Below are positions 40,055-49,463 of a stretch of DNA of 64,000 nt, one piece after another. This DNA comes from Lachnocurva sp029100405 (GTDB lineage: Bacteria > Bacillota > Clostridia > Lachnospirales > Lachnospiraceae). The position numbers and the translations under genes were made by a program. How positions within the stretch are numbered: the stretch's first letter is position 1; each line of letters opens with the position of its first letter. The notes beneath the pieces are model-generated. The model saw only the letters and a list, made by a program, of their open reading frames with translations. It was not told where the DNA came from and made no database searches. Location of the stretch: contig JBJYZC010000005.1 in the NCBI GenBank assembly GCA_046263755.1, positions 62,001 through 126,000 of the forward strand, in the 5' to 3' direction.

Positions 40055-40990
40055 TTACTTCTGCTTCTTGTAACGTGCCAGAAGCCCGTCTACGACCTGA
40101 ACCAGATGTCCGATCTCCGGCTTACTCAGCTGATCGTCTGCTCCGACTTCCTTTCCCTTCCGATACATCTCTTCGCTGATCAGGGAGGAGAAAATGACGA
40201 CCGGGATCTTCTGAAGCCTCTCATCATCCTTGATCAGTTTGGTCAGACGGTGACCATCCATCATGGGCATTTCCAGGTCCGTGATGACAAGAGAGACCTC
40301 ATCGTAGAGATTGGAATCATCGCGAATGGCAGAAAGGGCATCCCAGCATTCCTGTCCATTGTCGAAAACGGTAATATTGGTATATCCGGCCTTCTCCATG
40401 GCCGCCTTTACCATCTTCTGTAAGAGAACGGAATCCTCGGCAATATAAATCGGATAAGTATTATTCTGACGAGGCCCTAAATCATCGATCTCTGAGATCT
40501 GTATGCTGGTTTCCGGAGCAATTTCCGCTACAATCTTCTCGAAATCCAGAATCGTCACCAATTCATTCCCGGCCTGAGCAATACCGGTCGCAACGCTTTC
40601 TCCGTCATTGGCCAATGTCCGGTCCGGCTTACTGATGTCCCTCCAGGACAAACGGCTGATGCCGGCAATGGAGTCCACACGGAATGCGACCATCATCTTG
40701 TTAAAATTGGTAACAATAAAGAGATCTCTGGCATTCTCCTTCAATTCAATGGGCTCTCCGGTCAGATAGGCAGCCAGATTAATGACTGTGATCAGATGTC
40801 CCCGCGGTTTAAAGAAACCTTCCACAGCCGGATGAGAATGCGGCATGGGCTTTACATGGCTTGCCATCATAATCTCCTTGACTTTGGCGACATTGATGCC
40901 ATAGGACTCGTTTCGGACGGAGAATTTCATGATCTCGATTTCATTGGTACCTGTTTCCAGGAGAATCCCTTCTTTTTTCTTTGCTGTCAT
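40055..40990 (-). CDS. cheV: Chemotaxis protein CheV (CheW-receiver fusion)
   Basis: CheV couples receptors to CheA and is itself phosphorylated, contributing to adaptation. Residues 1-165 form a CheW domain (GHLITVINLAAYLTGEPIEL) and residues 180-300 a receiver domain with phosphoacceptor Asp in VITDLEMPMMDGHRL and conserved Lys in LSKPEIG. The ATG at 40990 (MTAKKKEG) is preceded by AAGGAG; an ATG 18 bases further upstream contains that ribosome site and is less likely. A weak CGCTG/CAGCG hairpin and 130 bases separate it from cheD. Confidence 0.95.
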   Translation of the reverse strand: MTAKKKEGILLETGTNEIEIMKFSVRNESYGINVAKVKEIMMASHVKPMPHSHPAVEGFFKPRGHLITVINLAAYLTGEPIELKENARDLFIVTNFNKMMVAFRVDSIAGISRLSWRDISKPDRTLANDGESVATGIAQAGNELVTILDFEKIVAEIAPETSIQISEIDDLGPRQNNTYPIYIAEDSVLLQKMVKAAMEKAGYTNITVFDNGQECWDALSAIRDDSNLYDEVSLVITDLEMPMMDGHRLTKLIKDDERLQKIPVVIFSSLISEEMYRKGKEVGADDQLSKPEIGHLVQVVDGLLARYKKQK

Positions 40991-41122
40991 CTTGAACTCC
41001 TTTTCCATTCCAAAATCACTTCTGATTTATCTAAAAACTTCGCTGTTCCTTCAGCGATCGGTTTACTACGCATAGGTCTATATTTTAATCCATGATGATA
41101 TCGTCTGCATACTGCAAGGCTT

Positions 41123-41659
41123 CTAAAGGACGATCTCCTTGCCGCCGGCCGGCCGGATCACTACCTTGCCGCTCCCGACATCCAGAGTCATTGTCCTGGC
41201 CGCCTCGCCTCCGACATCTTCTCCCTGAATTAAGAGACCTTTCTCGGCAAGAATTTCACGCACTTTTGCGATATTTTTTCTTCCGATATCGCCCAGTCCG
41301 CCTTCCTTCTCGTTGACCGGGAACATTCGGGCTCCGCCGGCGATCTTCACAACGGTATTTTCTCTTGTAAAACCATGTTTTTCCAGGATCGCCCAGGTCG
41401 TTCGGATCCCCGAATCCGCATATTTCATGTCATTCGGATCCCGCCCGGCAGGCTGTTCTGGAAGCAGAATATGGAGCAGAGCTCCCATTTTACGGCAGGG
41501 ATCATAGAAACTGATCCCCACACAGGACCCAAGTGCATAGGTTGTTATATCGACATCGCCTTGGGCCATTTTCATATCCGATATCCGGACCAGGTATTGT
41601 TTTCTCATCTTGTTACCAGAATCCATCAAAGTATTGATGGAAAGTCCTCCCCTTCCCAT
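41123..41659 (-). CDS. cheD: Chemoreceptor glutamine deamidase CheD
   Basis: CheD deamidates receptor glutamines and, in Gram-positives, works with CheC/CheY-P in adaptation. The catalytic Cys46 in YALGSCVGI, His63 in GALLHILLPE and Thr40 have the spacing known for the CheD papain-like triad. The start taken here (41659) overlaps the flgG stop codon as TGATG and has AAGAGG upstream; a later ATG at 41608 (MRKQYLVR) would give a more usual length of about 160 residues. No CheC gene is present in the window, although FliY carries CheC-type motifs. Confidence 0.95.
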   Translation of the reverse strand: MGRGGLSINTLMDSGNKMRKQYLVRISDMKMAQGDVDITTYALGSCVGISFYDPCRKMGALLHILLPEQPAGRDPNDMKYADSGIRTTWAILEKHGFTRENTVVKIAGGARMFPVNEKEGGLGDIGRKNIAKVREILAEKGLLIQGEDVGGEAARTMTLDVGSGKVVIRPAGGKEIVL

Positions 41660-42402
41660 CAGCCTCTTAACTGGTTGATGGTCTGCATGACCTCATCCGA
41701 CGTGGTTACCATGCGAAGATTCATCTGCATGGCTCTCTCGGTTTCGATTACCTTCGTCATTTCCTGTGCCAGATCTGTTCCGCTGACTTCCAGCGCACCG
41801 CGGGTAAGCTTGCTATCCGGATCAGGACTTACCGTATTCTCATTATCGCCATCCTGGATGGCAAAGGCATTGTCTCCTACGGAAAGAAGACGGGAGGGAA
41901 AAGCAAGACGAAAGACTCCAACTTCGCTTCCCTCTGCCAGATCCGCCTGGCCTTCTGCATTGGTCTCCATAGGAATCCGCTGACCATTCCTGTCAAGAAC
42001 CAGCTGATTGGACTCATTCATAAGGAAGAATTGCCCCTCCTCCATCTGGCCGGCATGGAAGTGACCGTCTCTGGTAAATGTAAGGCGACCTGTCGCAGGA
42101 TCTTCCAGGCCGAAGAAACGATTATCGCCGTTGATTGCGAAGTCCAGGTTTCTTCCGGTATCTGTAAAAGCAGCCGTCCGAAAGTCCGTATGCGTGGACA
42201 CGAGACGGGCACCGGATCCGGTGCGAAGATTACTTTCTTCCTCTTCGGGTGCATGGAGATTGTATTTTACCAACTCCTGGAAAGAAGCATCCTTTGCCTT
42301 ATATCCATTGGTATTGATATTTGCAAGGTTGTTGGAAACCACATCCAGATTTTTCTGCATGGTGCCGGCGCCGACTGCACCGGTCCAGAATGACATATCC
42401 AT
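41659..42402 (-). CDS. flgG: Flagellar rod/hook family protein (FlgG-like)
   Basis: The protein has 247 residues of the FlgE/FlgF/FlgG axial protein family: N-terminal NLDVVSNNLANINTNGYKAK, mid segment NLDFAINGDNRFFGLEDP, and C-terminal GALEVSGTDLAQEMTKVIET. It forms part of the distal rod (FlgG) or its adjoining part. In Bacillus the pair is named FlhO/FlhP. It follows its paralogue at 42418 by 15 bases and overlaps cheD. Which of the pair is FlgF and which FlgG is assigned by order only. Confidence 0.85.
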   Translation of the reverse strand: MDMSFWTGAVGAGTMQKNLDVVSNNLANINTNGYKAKDASFQELVKYNLHAPEEEESNLRTGSGARLVSTHTDFRTAAFTDTGRNLDFAINGDNRFFGLEDPATGRLTFTRDGHFHAGQMEEGQFFLMNESNQLVLDRNGQRIPMETNAEGQADLAEGSEVGVFRLAFPSRLLSVGDNAFAIQDGDNENTVSPDPDSKLTRGALEVSGTDLAQEMTKVIETERAMQMNLRMVTTSDEVMQTINQLRG

Positions 42403-42417
42403 TGTTTCTCTCCTTTA

Positions 42418-43173
42418 TTAGATCTGGCCTACATCATTGGAGGCCTTGCTGAGCACAGAATCATACATACGAAGCATCTGTGCTGCACTTTGCAGTGCTC
42501 TCTGAGAAGACATCATAGAAGTCATCTCCTTTACCATATCCGCATTGGAGCGTTCCAGGCTTCCATTGATCAGCCTGGTCTGTCCTGTCAGATCTCTTCC
42601 TGCATCATCTGACCGATAGAGGCCGCTGTCTTCCTTGACCAGCTGATTCGTATCAAGACCGGTCAAGCGGATCTGTCCGGCGATTCTGCCGTCCGCCTGA
42701 TAAATGATTCGGCCATAAGAATCCATAGTGACATCTTCATTGTCCAAATGGATCGGATTTCCATCCTGTCCGAGAACCAGGCCCAGTCCATCCAGCATGA
42801 GATCGCCATTCTCATTCAGAGAAAAGGAACCATTCCTGGTATAGCGAATTCCTTCATTGGTCTGAATATTGAAGAAGCCCTCTCCCTCAATCGCGAAATC
42901 ATACTTCTGTCCGGTCTCGTGCAGAACTCCCTGGGAAAAATCCGTAAGGGTTTCATCCGCCTTGACGATTGGCGTCTGGACTCCAAGCTCCTTGGGATTC
43001 TTTTTATTGTATCGGCCGGTCCGGATCAGCATTTCTTCGTCAAAAGTACTGTTGACCTGGGTATCCTTCTTATATCCGGCTGTTTCAATATTGGCAAGAT
43101 TATTACTGATCGTATTCAGATTTCTCTGCTGGGTCAGCATTCCGCTGGTCAGTTCATAAAATCCCTGGTACAT
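42418..43173 (-). CDS. flgF: Flagellar rod/hook family protein (FlgF-like)
   Basis: The 251-residue axial family protein has NLNTISNNLANIETAGYKKD near the N terminus, YDFAIEGEGFFNIQTNEG in the middle and GSLERSNADMVKEMTSMMSS near the C terminus. Such proteins build the rod and are exported without a cleaved signal. It lies 13 bases after sigD and before the second paralogue. It resembles Bacillus FlhO. Confidence 0.85.
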   Translation of the reverse strand: MYQGFYELTSGMLTQQRNLNTISNNLANIETAGYKKDTQVNSTFDEEMLIRTGRYNKKNPKELGVQTPIVKADETLTDFSQGVLHETGQKYDFAIEGEGFFNIQTNEGIRYTRNGSFSLNENGDLMLDGLGLVLGQDGNPIHLDNEDVTMDSYGRIIYQADGRIAGQIRLTGLDTNQLVKEDSGLYRSDDAGRDLTGQTRLINGSLERSNADMVKEMTSMMSSQRALQSAAQMLRMYDSVLSKASNDVGQI

Positions 43174-43186
43174 CCTTCTCTCCTTC

Positions 43187-43957
43187 TCACTCTCTCATCA
43201 GTTTCTGAAGCTTTCGTATTGCCTGGGCATGAAGCTGTGAGACACGCGGCTGACTGATTTCCATCACATCGGCAATCTGGCTCATATTGAGATTATCGAC
43301 ATAATAGAGTGAAATTATCATCTTTTCTTTCTCTGCCAGGCGGTCAATACAGGAGGCAAGCTGGCGGGTCGTCTCTTTATTCATGAGACTGGCCTCGGGA
43401 AGGACCCCTTCATCTTCTGTCGGGACCTGCAAAACTGCCTCATCCGTATCATCGTAGGTCATATCCAGAGAAAGAACATTCACCATGGTTGACATGCTTC
43501 GGATCTTTCGTAACTTTTTTATATCGATATCCGCTTCTGCTGCCACTTCTTCATCGGTCGGTGCCCGCCCCAGTTTCTCCGTAAGCTTTGTCTGAATCTC
43601 CTCCAGATTCTTCCGGTCTCTGTGAAAATTCCTTGGCATCCAGTCATTTTTCCTCATAAGATCGATCACCATGCCCCGGATCCGTTGAGAAATAAAGGTA
43701 TCAAATTTATTATCGCGAGCCGGATCATAACGGTCGATTCCCTTCATGATCTCCAAAACACCCTCGTTAATAATATCTTCCGGTTGTGTAAAGCTGATAT
43801 AGAGATCCCGCATCTGATAGGCGATGGCTTTTACAATAAAGAGATAACGGAGGGTCAGCTCCTGACGAAGAATCTGTTTGATCCCTTCATCATTTTCTTT
43901 TCGATAAAGATCGAACAGCTCCTCATTGGTCTTTTCTTTCAACTCATCCATAGACAT
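43187..43957 (-). CDS. sigD: Flagellar sigma factor sigma-D/sigma-28
   Basis: It directs RNA polymerase to late flagellar promoters with GCCGATAA -10 boxes, five of which are in the window. The 256-residue protein has region 2 (QPEDIINEGVLEIMKGIDRY), region 3 (LGRAPTDEEVAAEADIDIKK) and region 4 helix-turn-helix (NMSQIADVMEISQPRVSQLH). FlgM at 30379 is its anti-sigma factor. I chose the ATG at 43957, which has GGGAGAAAGTT before it; a longer frame to 44023 would overlap flhA by 14 bases. It follows flhA directly, without flhF, flhG or che genes in between. Confidence 0.93.
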   Translation of the reverse strand: MSMDELKEKTNEELFDLYRKENDEGIKQILRQELTLRYLFIVKAIAYQMRDLYISFTQPEDIINEGVLEIMKGIDRYDPARDNKFDTFISQRIRGMVIDLMRKNDWMPRNFHRDRKNLEEIQTKLTEKLGRAPTDEEVAAEADIDIKKLRKIRSMSTMVNVLSLDMTYDDTDEAVLQVPTEDEGVLPEASLMNKETTRQLASCIDRLAEKEKMIISLYYVDNLNMSQIADVMEISQPRVSQLHAQAIRKLQKLMRE

Positions 43958-44009
43958 AACTTTCTCCCATTCACCGGAAATGGTCTGCATTTTACAATCA
44001 GAAAACGAT

Positions 44010-46169
44010 TCAGTCATTTCCATCTTCCAGTTTCAGGCTACCGATCGACTGTATCTGAACATTGCTTGCCACTTCGTTAAAGGAAAGCACCCGAACGTTC
44101 GGGAAAAACTGGGCAATCAAATGATAAAAATGGGTTCGCATCACCTGTGAGGTCAGGATCACAGGCGGCTGATCCAATTCGGAAAACTTCTTGACTCCGC
44201 TTTGTACCTGGCGGATCACGCTCTGCAGAATCTCAGGCGACAGAGCCAGATAAAAGCCGTTTTCTCCCTTTGAGAGAGAATCCACCATAGCCCGCTCCAG
44301 ATCCGCATCCAAGGTAATGACTCTCATGTTGCCATCTTCGGTATACATACGGGTGATGGTCCGTTTCAACGCCATACGAACCTGTTCTACAATACCGTCG
44401 ATGTCCTTGGGGCTTATGCCCTTGTCTACAATAGCTCCGGCCATGGTCTCCAGGATCGTCTCCATATCCCGGATGGCAACACCTTCTTTTAAGAGCTGGA
44501 CCAGGACTCTCTGAATCATACTGTAAGTCAGAACCGGTCCGACCGTTTCTTCCACCAGTTCCGGTGCCGTCTGTTTCAAGTTGTCAATCAGACGAACCAC
44601 TTCCTGTCTGGTGATGAGTTCAAAGGCATGCTGACGGATGACTTCAGACAAATGGTTGATCATAACAGACAAAGGATCGATGACGGTATAGCCGTAAAGC
44701 TCTGCTTTCTCCCTGTTTTCCGGCCGGATCCATTTACTGGGGATGCCATAGGCCGGCTCAATGGTGTCGATACCGTCCACCTTATGGCTGACCTGATCGG
44801 ATTCCAAAGCGAGAAAATAATCAATCAGGATCTCACCACGGGCAACTTCCTCGCCTTTGATCCGAATGCAATATTCATTGGTTCCCAAACTGGAAGAATC
44901 CCGAAGACGAATGGATGGCACGACAAAACCCATATCCTGAGCATATTGCCGTCGGAAGATCACAATCCGGCTGATCAGCCTGCCTCCCACAGATTCGTCT
45001 GCCAAAGGGATCAGACTATAACCGAAATCCAGCTCACAGGGTTCCACTTGAAGAAGCTTATAAACATTATTGACATCTTTGTAATAGTCTGCTTCCTGAA
45101 CGGGTTCGGGCGCCTCGGCTGCGGCCTTCGTTTCCTCTGCCGGCGTAGGTGCTGCGGATCTTCTCCCGCTGCCTCCGTCTCCGAAGACTTCTTTTGTTTT
45201 GGCAAAATCCGGCTGTTCCTTCATCTTCTTCTCCAGGAAAAAGCCTGCTGCCAGAAGTCCGCCGCCTACTAGAAGAAGATAAGGAATGGGCATACCCGGG
45301 ATGACAACCAGGATAAGCATGACTGCACCGGCAATGGTGAAGGCTCTGGGCTGGGCCAGGAATTCTCTCGAGATATCCTCATTCAAGGAGCCTTCTGCAA
45401 CTGCTCTTGTGACGATCATACCGGTCGAAGTCGAAACCAGGATCGAAGGGATCTGTCCGACCAGGCCGTCACCGATGGTTGCGATGGAATAGGTCTGGGC
45501 AACGGTCTGCAAGTCTCCGCCGCCCTGCACCATACCGATAATGATACCGCCGATCAGATTGATCATAGTGGTAATGATGGACATGGTGGCATTTCCTTTG
45601 ACAATTTTCGTTGCACCATCCATAGAGCCGTAGAAATCGGACTCTCTCTGCACCTTCAACCGTCTTCTGGAGGCCTCGACATCATCGATCAGACCGGCTC
45701 CCATATCGGAGTCGATGGCCATCTGTTTTCCGGGCATGGCGTCCAGATTGAAGCGGGCAGCTACTTCGGCGACTCGCTCGGCGCCCTTATTGATGACGAT
45801 GAAATTCATGAGGACGATAATAATATAAATGACGATACCGACAACGACATTGCCTTGCAGAACGAAGTCACCCATGGCCTTGATGACATTCCCGGAATTT
45901 CCTCCGTTGGAAAGAATGTTTCTGGTCGTGGAAACATTGATTCCAAGCGTCAGAAGCGTCGTCATCAAAAGCAGAGTCGGGAAGATTGAGAATTCCAGGG
46001 GTTCGTGAATAGACATGGTAATCACAAGGATCATCATGGAAAGTGCCATATTCAAAAGAATAAAGACATCAATGATGCCGGCAGGGATCGGGATGATCAT
46101 CATCAGAATAATGACCAGGACCATCACTGTCATGGAATTCTGTAATACTTGTTTGACGAACTTAGGCAT
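44010..46169 (-). CDS. flhA: Flagellar export gate protein FlhA
   Basis: FlhA is the large export-gate protein of the flagellar type III system. The 719-residue protein has eight predicted membrane helices in the first 330 residues, the conserved FNLDAMPGKQMAIDSDMGAG loop and a cytoplasmic domain of about 350 residues (ILIDYFLALESDQVSHKVDG onward). The linker at about 335-370 is Ala/Pro-rich. Length is normal (about 680-720). It lies between flhB (57-base gap) and sigD. Confidence 0.98.
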   Translation of the reverse strand: MPKFVKQVLQNSMTVMVLVIILMMIIPIPAGIIDVFILLNMALSMMILVITMSIHEPLEFSIFPTLLLMTTLLTLGINVSTTRNILSNGGNSGNVIKAMGDFVLQGNVVVGIVIYIIIVLMNFIVINKGAERVAEVAARFNLDAMPGKQMAIDSDMGAGLIDDVEASRRRLKVQRESDFYGSMDGATKIVKGNATMSIITTMINLIGGIIIGMVQGGGDLQTVAQTYSIATIGDGLVGQIPSILVSTSTGMIVTRAVAEGSLNEDISREFLAQPRAFTIAGAVMLILVVIPGMPIPYLLLVGGGLLAAGFFLEKKMKEQPDFAKTKEVFGDGGSGRRSAAPTPAEETKAAAEAPEPVQEADYYKDVNNVYKLLQVEPCELDFGYSLIPLADESVGGRLISRIVIFRRQYAQDMGFVVPSIRLRDSSSLGTNEYCIRIKGEEVARGEILIDYFLALESDQVSHKVDGIDTIEPAYGIPSKWIRPENREKAELYGYTVIDPLSVMINHLSEVIRQHAFELITRQEVVRLIDNLKQTAPELVEETVGPVLTYSMIQRVLVQLLKEGVAIRDMETILETMAGAIVDKGISPKDIDGIVEQVRMALKRTITRMYTEDGNMRVITLDADLERAMVDSLSKGENGFYLALSPEILQSVIRQVQSGVKKFSELDQPPVILTSQVMRTHFYHLIAQFFPNVRVLSFNEVASNVQIQSIGSLKLEDGND

Positions 46170-46226
46170 GTTACGACTTCTCTTACCGCTCTTACTATTA
46201 TTATGGAACTATGATTCTTACAACTC

Positions 46227-47288
46227 TTACTTCAGGATATCCTCTCTGCCTTCTTTCCGGTAGATCAAAACCAGGATCTCGGCAACGGCTCCGAAGTATT
46301 CAGGCGGGATCTCCTGGTCCAGGTCACAGGCACTGTAAAGGGCCCGGGCCAGGGTCTTGTTTTCGATCCAGGGGACCCCGTTTTCTTCTCCGACTTTTAC
46401 GATTCGAAGTGCCATGGAATCTAATCCTTTTGCCAGGACAACAGGCGCTTCATAACGATCGGGATCGTATTTCAAAGCGACAGCAACATGAGTCGGGTTT
46501 CTTATGATCACATCAGCTTCCGGCACTTTCTGCATCATACGGCGCTGGGAGATCTCTCTCTGCTTTCTCTTAATCCGGCTCTTGGTCTCCGGATTTCCTT
46601 CTTCCTGCTTTAACTCATCTTTGACTTCCTGCTTGGTCATCATGAGATCTCTCTTATGCTGCCATTTCTGAAAGGCAAAATCTACAACCGCGATGACACC
46701 GAAGGCCAGGCTGACTTTCACCACCAGGTTGAATATCATATCAAACAGGGCAATCAAGGCAGAATCCGGTGTCACATGCTGGAGTCTGACCGCCGGCAGG
46801 ATATCCCCTTTGATCGTGGAATAGACCAGAAAAATCAGAATCGTGATCTTTAAAAGATTCTTCAGCATTTCAAAGAGATTTCGAAGAGAGAAAAGTCTTT
46901 GAAATCCTTTGGCCGGATTGATCCTTTCGAACTTGGGCTGCATGAGTTTCGGCGTTACCGCAAATCTCGTCTGGACACCATCTGCTGCAACGGAAACGGC
47001 AGAAAGGATCAGAAGAAGAGGCAAAGTCGCCGCTGCTGCCACCTTAATGAACTCTTTGGCCACCTGACCGGACAGGGGAGTGTTATTTCCGATCATCTGA
47101 AGAATATAATTCAGGAAGACACGCAGGTTCTGGTCTATATTTGACCTCTGTATTTTCAGAAGAAAAGCGCCGGCAAGGAGGATAGCCACAGTACCGATGT
47201 CCCGGCTCTTAGCGATATTACCTTCTTTTTTGGCATCATCCAGTCTTTTTTGGGTGGGCTGCTCGGTCTTACCGTCACGGTCTGGCAT
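46227..47288 (-). CDS. flhB: Flagellar export switch protein FlhB
   Basis: FlhB sets export substrate specificity through self-cleavage in its cytoplasmic domain. The 353-residue protein starts DRDGKTEQPTQKRLDDAKKE, has four membrane helices and the autocleavage site NPTH at residues 264-267 (RNPTHVAVALKYDP), followed by the C-terminal domain. The full FlhB is therefore present and apparently functional, beside the extra FlhB-C-like protein at 28310. It lies between fliR and flhA, the conserved order. Confidence 0.98.
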   Translation of the reverse strand: MPDRDGKTEQPTQKRLDDAKKEGNIAKSRDIGTVAILLAGAFLLKIQRSNIDQNLRVFLNYILQMIGNNTPLSGQVAKEFIKVAAAATLPLLLILSAVSVAADGVQTRFAVTPKLMQPKFERINPAKGFQRLFSLRNLFEMLKNLLKITILIFLVYSTIKGDILPAVRLQHVTPDSALIALFDMIFNLVVKVSLAFGVIAVVDFAFQKWQHKRDLMMTKQEVKDELKQEEGNPETKSRIKRKQREISQRRMMQKVPEADVIIRNPTHVAVALKYDPDRYEAPVVLAKGLDSMALRIVKVGEENGVPWIENKTLARALYSACDLDQEIPPEYFGAVAEILVLIYRKEGREDILK

Positions 47289-47355
47289 GGCTTTCCTCCT
47301 TTCCCTGGTGCTTGTTTATCAAAACCTTTCATCTTACGGAAGAATCTCTTATGAC

Positions 47356-48126
47356 TTAAGAGAAATATCCGATAGATTGATATAGATGCGTGAACATGTC
47401 CTTCCAGATATTGGTCAAAAAGCCGGACATGGGATTAAAAAGAACCATAAGCATCACGAGTCCGACTGCGATCTTCATCTGAAAACTGACAGCGAAGATA
47501 TTGATCTGCGGCACAATACGCATAAGAATACCGATCCCGACCTCAGTCAGGAATTCCACAACGATGACCGGCATGGCGAATTGCAGACCGAGGGCAAAAC
47601 AGGCCGTAAAATACTTCAAAACAAACTGTGGCAGATCACTTGATATCACTACATGTCCAAAGGGTATATCCTCCACGGTCTGAAAGACGATCTTTAAGAA
47701 TTCTACATGTCCGTCATTTACCATAAAGATCAATAACATGAACATGAGATAGATTCCGCTGGATACGCTCATCTGTGCATTGGAAGAGGGATCATAGACC
47801 TGAGCCATGGAGAGACCCATGGTATAGTCCATGACCGCCGTACCGAACCGCACGACAAGCATGGCAAGTTCTACGCCGAATCCAAGCACAAAGCCGATGA
47901 AAAGCTCACGGACAATAGCTATGGAAAAGGCCAGGACCTCTGTCGGAGGATTCACAGTCATTTGTCCGCCGGTCCAAATATAGACCATAAAGGACAGAGC
48001 CAGCGTCAGGCCGCCTCTTGCCAGCGGCGGAAAGTCCGACCTGCCGTAGATCGGATTAAAAGCGATGGCTCCGGACATCCGCGCCAGGATCAGGGCCAGA
48101 TAGGTCACAATATACTGCGGATCCAT
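47356..48126 (-). CDS. fliR: Flagellar export protein FliR
   Basis: An export-gate membrane protein of 256 residues with six hydrophobic segments; begins MDPQYIVTYLALILARMSGA and contains FVLGFGVELAMLVVRFGTAV. FliR joins FliP and FliQ in the gate complex. It follows fliQ by three bases. Confidence 0.96.
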   Translation of the reverse strand: MDPQYIVTYLALILARMSGAIAFNPIYGRSDFPPLARGGLTLALSFMVYIWTGGQMTVNPPTEVLAFSIAIVRELFIGFVLGFGVELAMLVVRFGTAVMDYTMGLSMAQVYDPSSNAQMSVSSGIYLMFMLLIFMVNDGHVEFLKIVFQTVEDIPFGHVVISSDLPQFVLKYFTACFALGLQFAMPVIVVEFLTEVGIGILMRIVPQINIFAVSFQMKIAVGLVMLMVLFNPMSGFLTNIWKDMFTHLYQSIGYFS

Positions 48127-48129
48127 AAG

Positions 48130-48393
48130 CTAGCCTCCGGCAATCATCGACAGGATACTTTTGAAGAAATCCTGCAAGGTGACTAAGATCGTAGATCCCA
48201 GGATAAAAATCATTGCGACGATCCCGACCAGCTTTAGAACAAACATGACCGTCTGCTCATTGATCTGTGTAACCGCCTGGAAGATCGCCACGATAATGCC
48301 GATCACCATACTGACCAGGAGGAAAGGCAGGGCGATTCGAAGGGCCAGAAAGAAGGTCTGCCGCATGACGTCAAGAACCTGTGCATTACTCAT
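48130..48393 (-). CDS. fliQ: Flagellar export protein FliQ
   Basis: A small gate protein of 87 residues with two membrane helices and the family segment IGIIVAIFQAVTQINEQTVM. Length and position between fliP and fliR are as expected. Confidence 0.97.
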   Translation of the reverse strand: MSNAQVLDVMRQTFFLALRIALPFLLVSMVIGIIVAIFQAVTQINEQTVMFVLKLVGIVAMIFILGSTILVTLQDFFKSILSMIAGG

Positions 48394-48405
48394 GAAGCCT
48401 GCCTC

Positions 48406-49080
48406 CTATCGAAAACTATTGACAATGGTCGAGAACATCAGATCCCAGCCATTGACAGAAACAAACAGTAGAAGTTTAAAGGGCATGGACACCATGGTCG
48501 GCGGCATCATTGCCATACCCATGGCCATCAGAGTCGATGCCACGACGATATCGATCAGAAGAAAGGGCAGATAAATCAGGAAACCCGCCATAAAGCCTCT
48601 CTTTAATTCATTGGTCATAAAGGCCGGTGTAATGATGGTGAGAGGATACTGGGTCGGATCCTTCAATTTCTCCTGTTTTGCCATGGACACGAACTTGTTT
48701 AAGGTCTTCTTTTCCGTATTCCGGAGCATGAATTTCTTCATGGGCTCCTCCATTTTCACCATGGCTTCTTCCTGATTGATCTGTCCGGCCTGATAGGGTT
48801 CTATCGCCTGGGTCCGGATCTGATTCATGGTCGGTGTCATGATGAAGAGAGTCAGGAAAAGAGAGATCCCGATCAGGACAATGTTCGGAGGTGTCTGCTG
48901 AACGCCCAAAGCTGTTCTGGTGAAGGATAAAATGATGATGATACGGACAAAACTCGTCATCATGATGACGATGGTGGGAAGCAGGGCTACCAGAGTGATC
49001 GTATAGATCATATCCAGTGCCGGTACATTGCCTCCGTTCAAGCCCGAGATCACTTGTGTTGCTGTGTTCAAGTCATTCAT
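48406..49080 (-). CDS. fliP: Flagellar export protein FliP
   Basis: FliP is the core protein of the export gate. The 224-residue protein has MTSFVRIIIILSFTRTALG, QQTPPNIVLIGISLFLTLFI and the C-terminal IDIVVASTLMAMGMAMMPPT. As in other Firmicutes, the cleavable signal peptide of enteric FliP is missing. It overlaps fliO by four bases. Confidence 0.98.
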   Translation of the reverse strand: MNDLNTATQVISGLNGGNVPALDMIYTITLVALLPTIVIMMTSFVRIIIILSFTRTALGVQQTPPNIVLIGISLFLTLFIMTPTMNQIRTQAIEPYQAGQINQEEAMVKMEEPMKKFMLRNTEKKTLNKFVSMAKQEKLKDPTQYPLTIITPAFMTNELKRGFMAGFLIYLPFLLIDIVVASTLMAMGMAMMPPTMVSMPFKLLLFVSVNGWDLMFSTIVNSFR

Positions 49081-49463
49081 TTCTTCAAAACGTCCTTTCC
49101 CGGGTCAGCATGCCCGGTATATTTCTTGAAGTTGTATATTAACAACTCCTTGAAAGTCCCCTTCGCATCCTTTCCCGGGAAATGAAAATCCGAAGGCGTA
49201 TCTTCATCCTTGAAATCGCCCTCCAGTTTTGACAGGAGACGAATGTCTCCATTTGTAGATCCGACCAGATAGTTCTCGTCCTTGATCTTAACGATCATAA
49301 GATAACGATCCTGTCCACAGGGGACCTGATCGATCACATGAATATAACGGCCTCTGGCGGTTTTCCGCCAGGTCTTACCAAGAAAACGGCTGGAGGCCCA
49401 GGCCAGAACCAGGACCATAAGGCACATTAAAATAACTGTTACAAGGGACAGGACCGTGTTCAT
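49077..49463 (-). CDS. fliO: Flagellar biosynthesis protein FliO
   Basis: FliO helps assemble FliP into the gate. The protein is 128 residues, with one N-terminal membrane helix (about 3-27) followed by a small basic domain containing GRYIHVIDQVPCGQDRYLMI and ENYLVGSTNGDIRLL, the typical FliO beta-rich stretch. It overlaps fliY and fliP at its ends by four bases each, showing tight coupling. Confidence 0.9.
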   Translation of the reverse strand: MNTVLSLVTVILMCLMVLVLAWASSRFLGKTWRKTARGRYIHVIDQVPCGQDRYLMIVKIKDENYLVGSTNGDIRLLSKLEGDFKDEDTPSDFHFPGKDAKGTFKELLIYNFKKYTGHADPGKDVLKK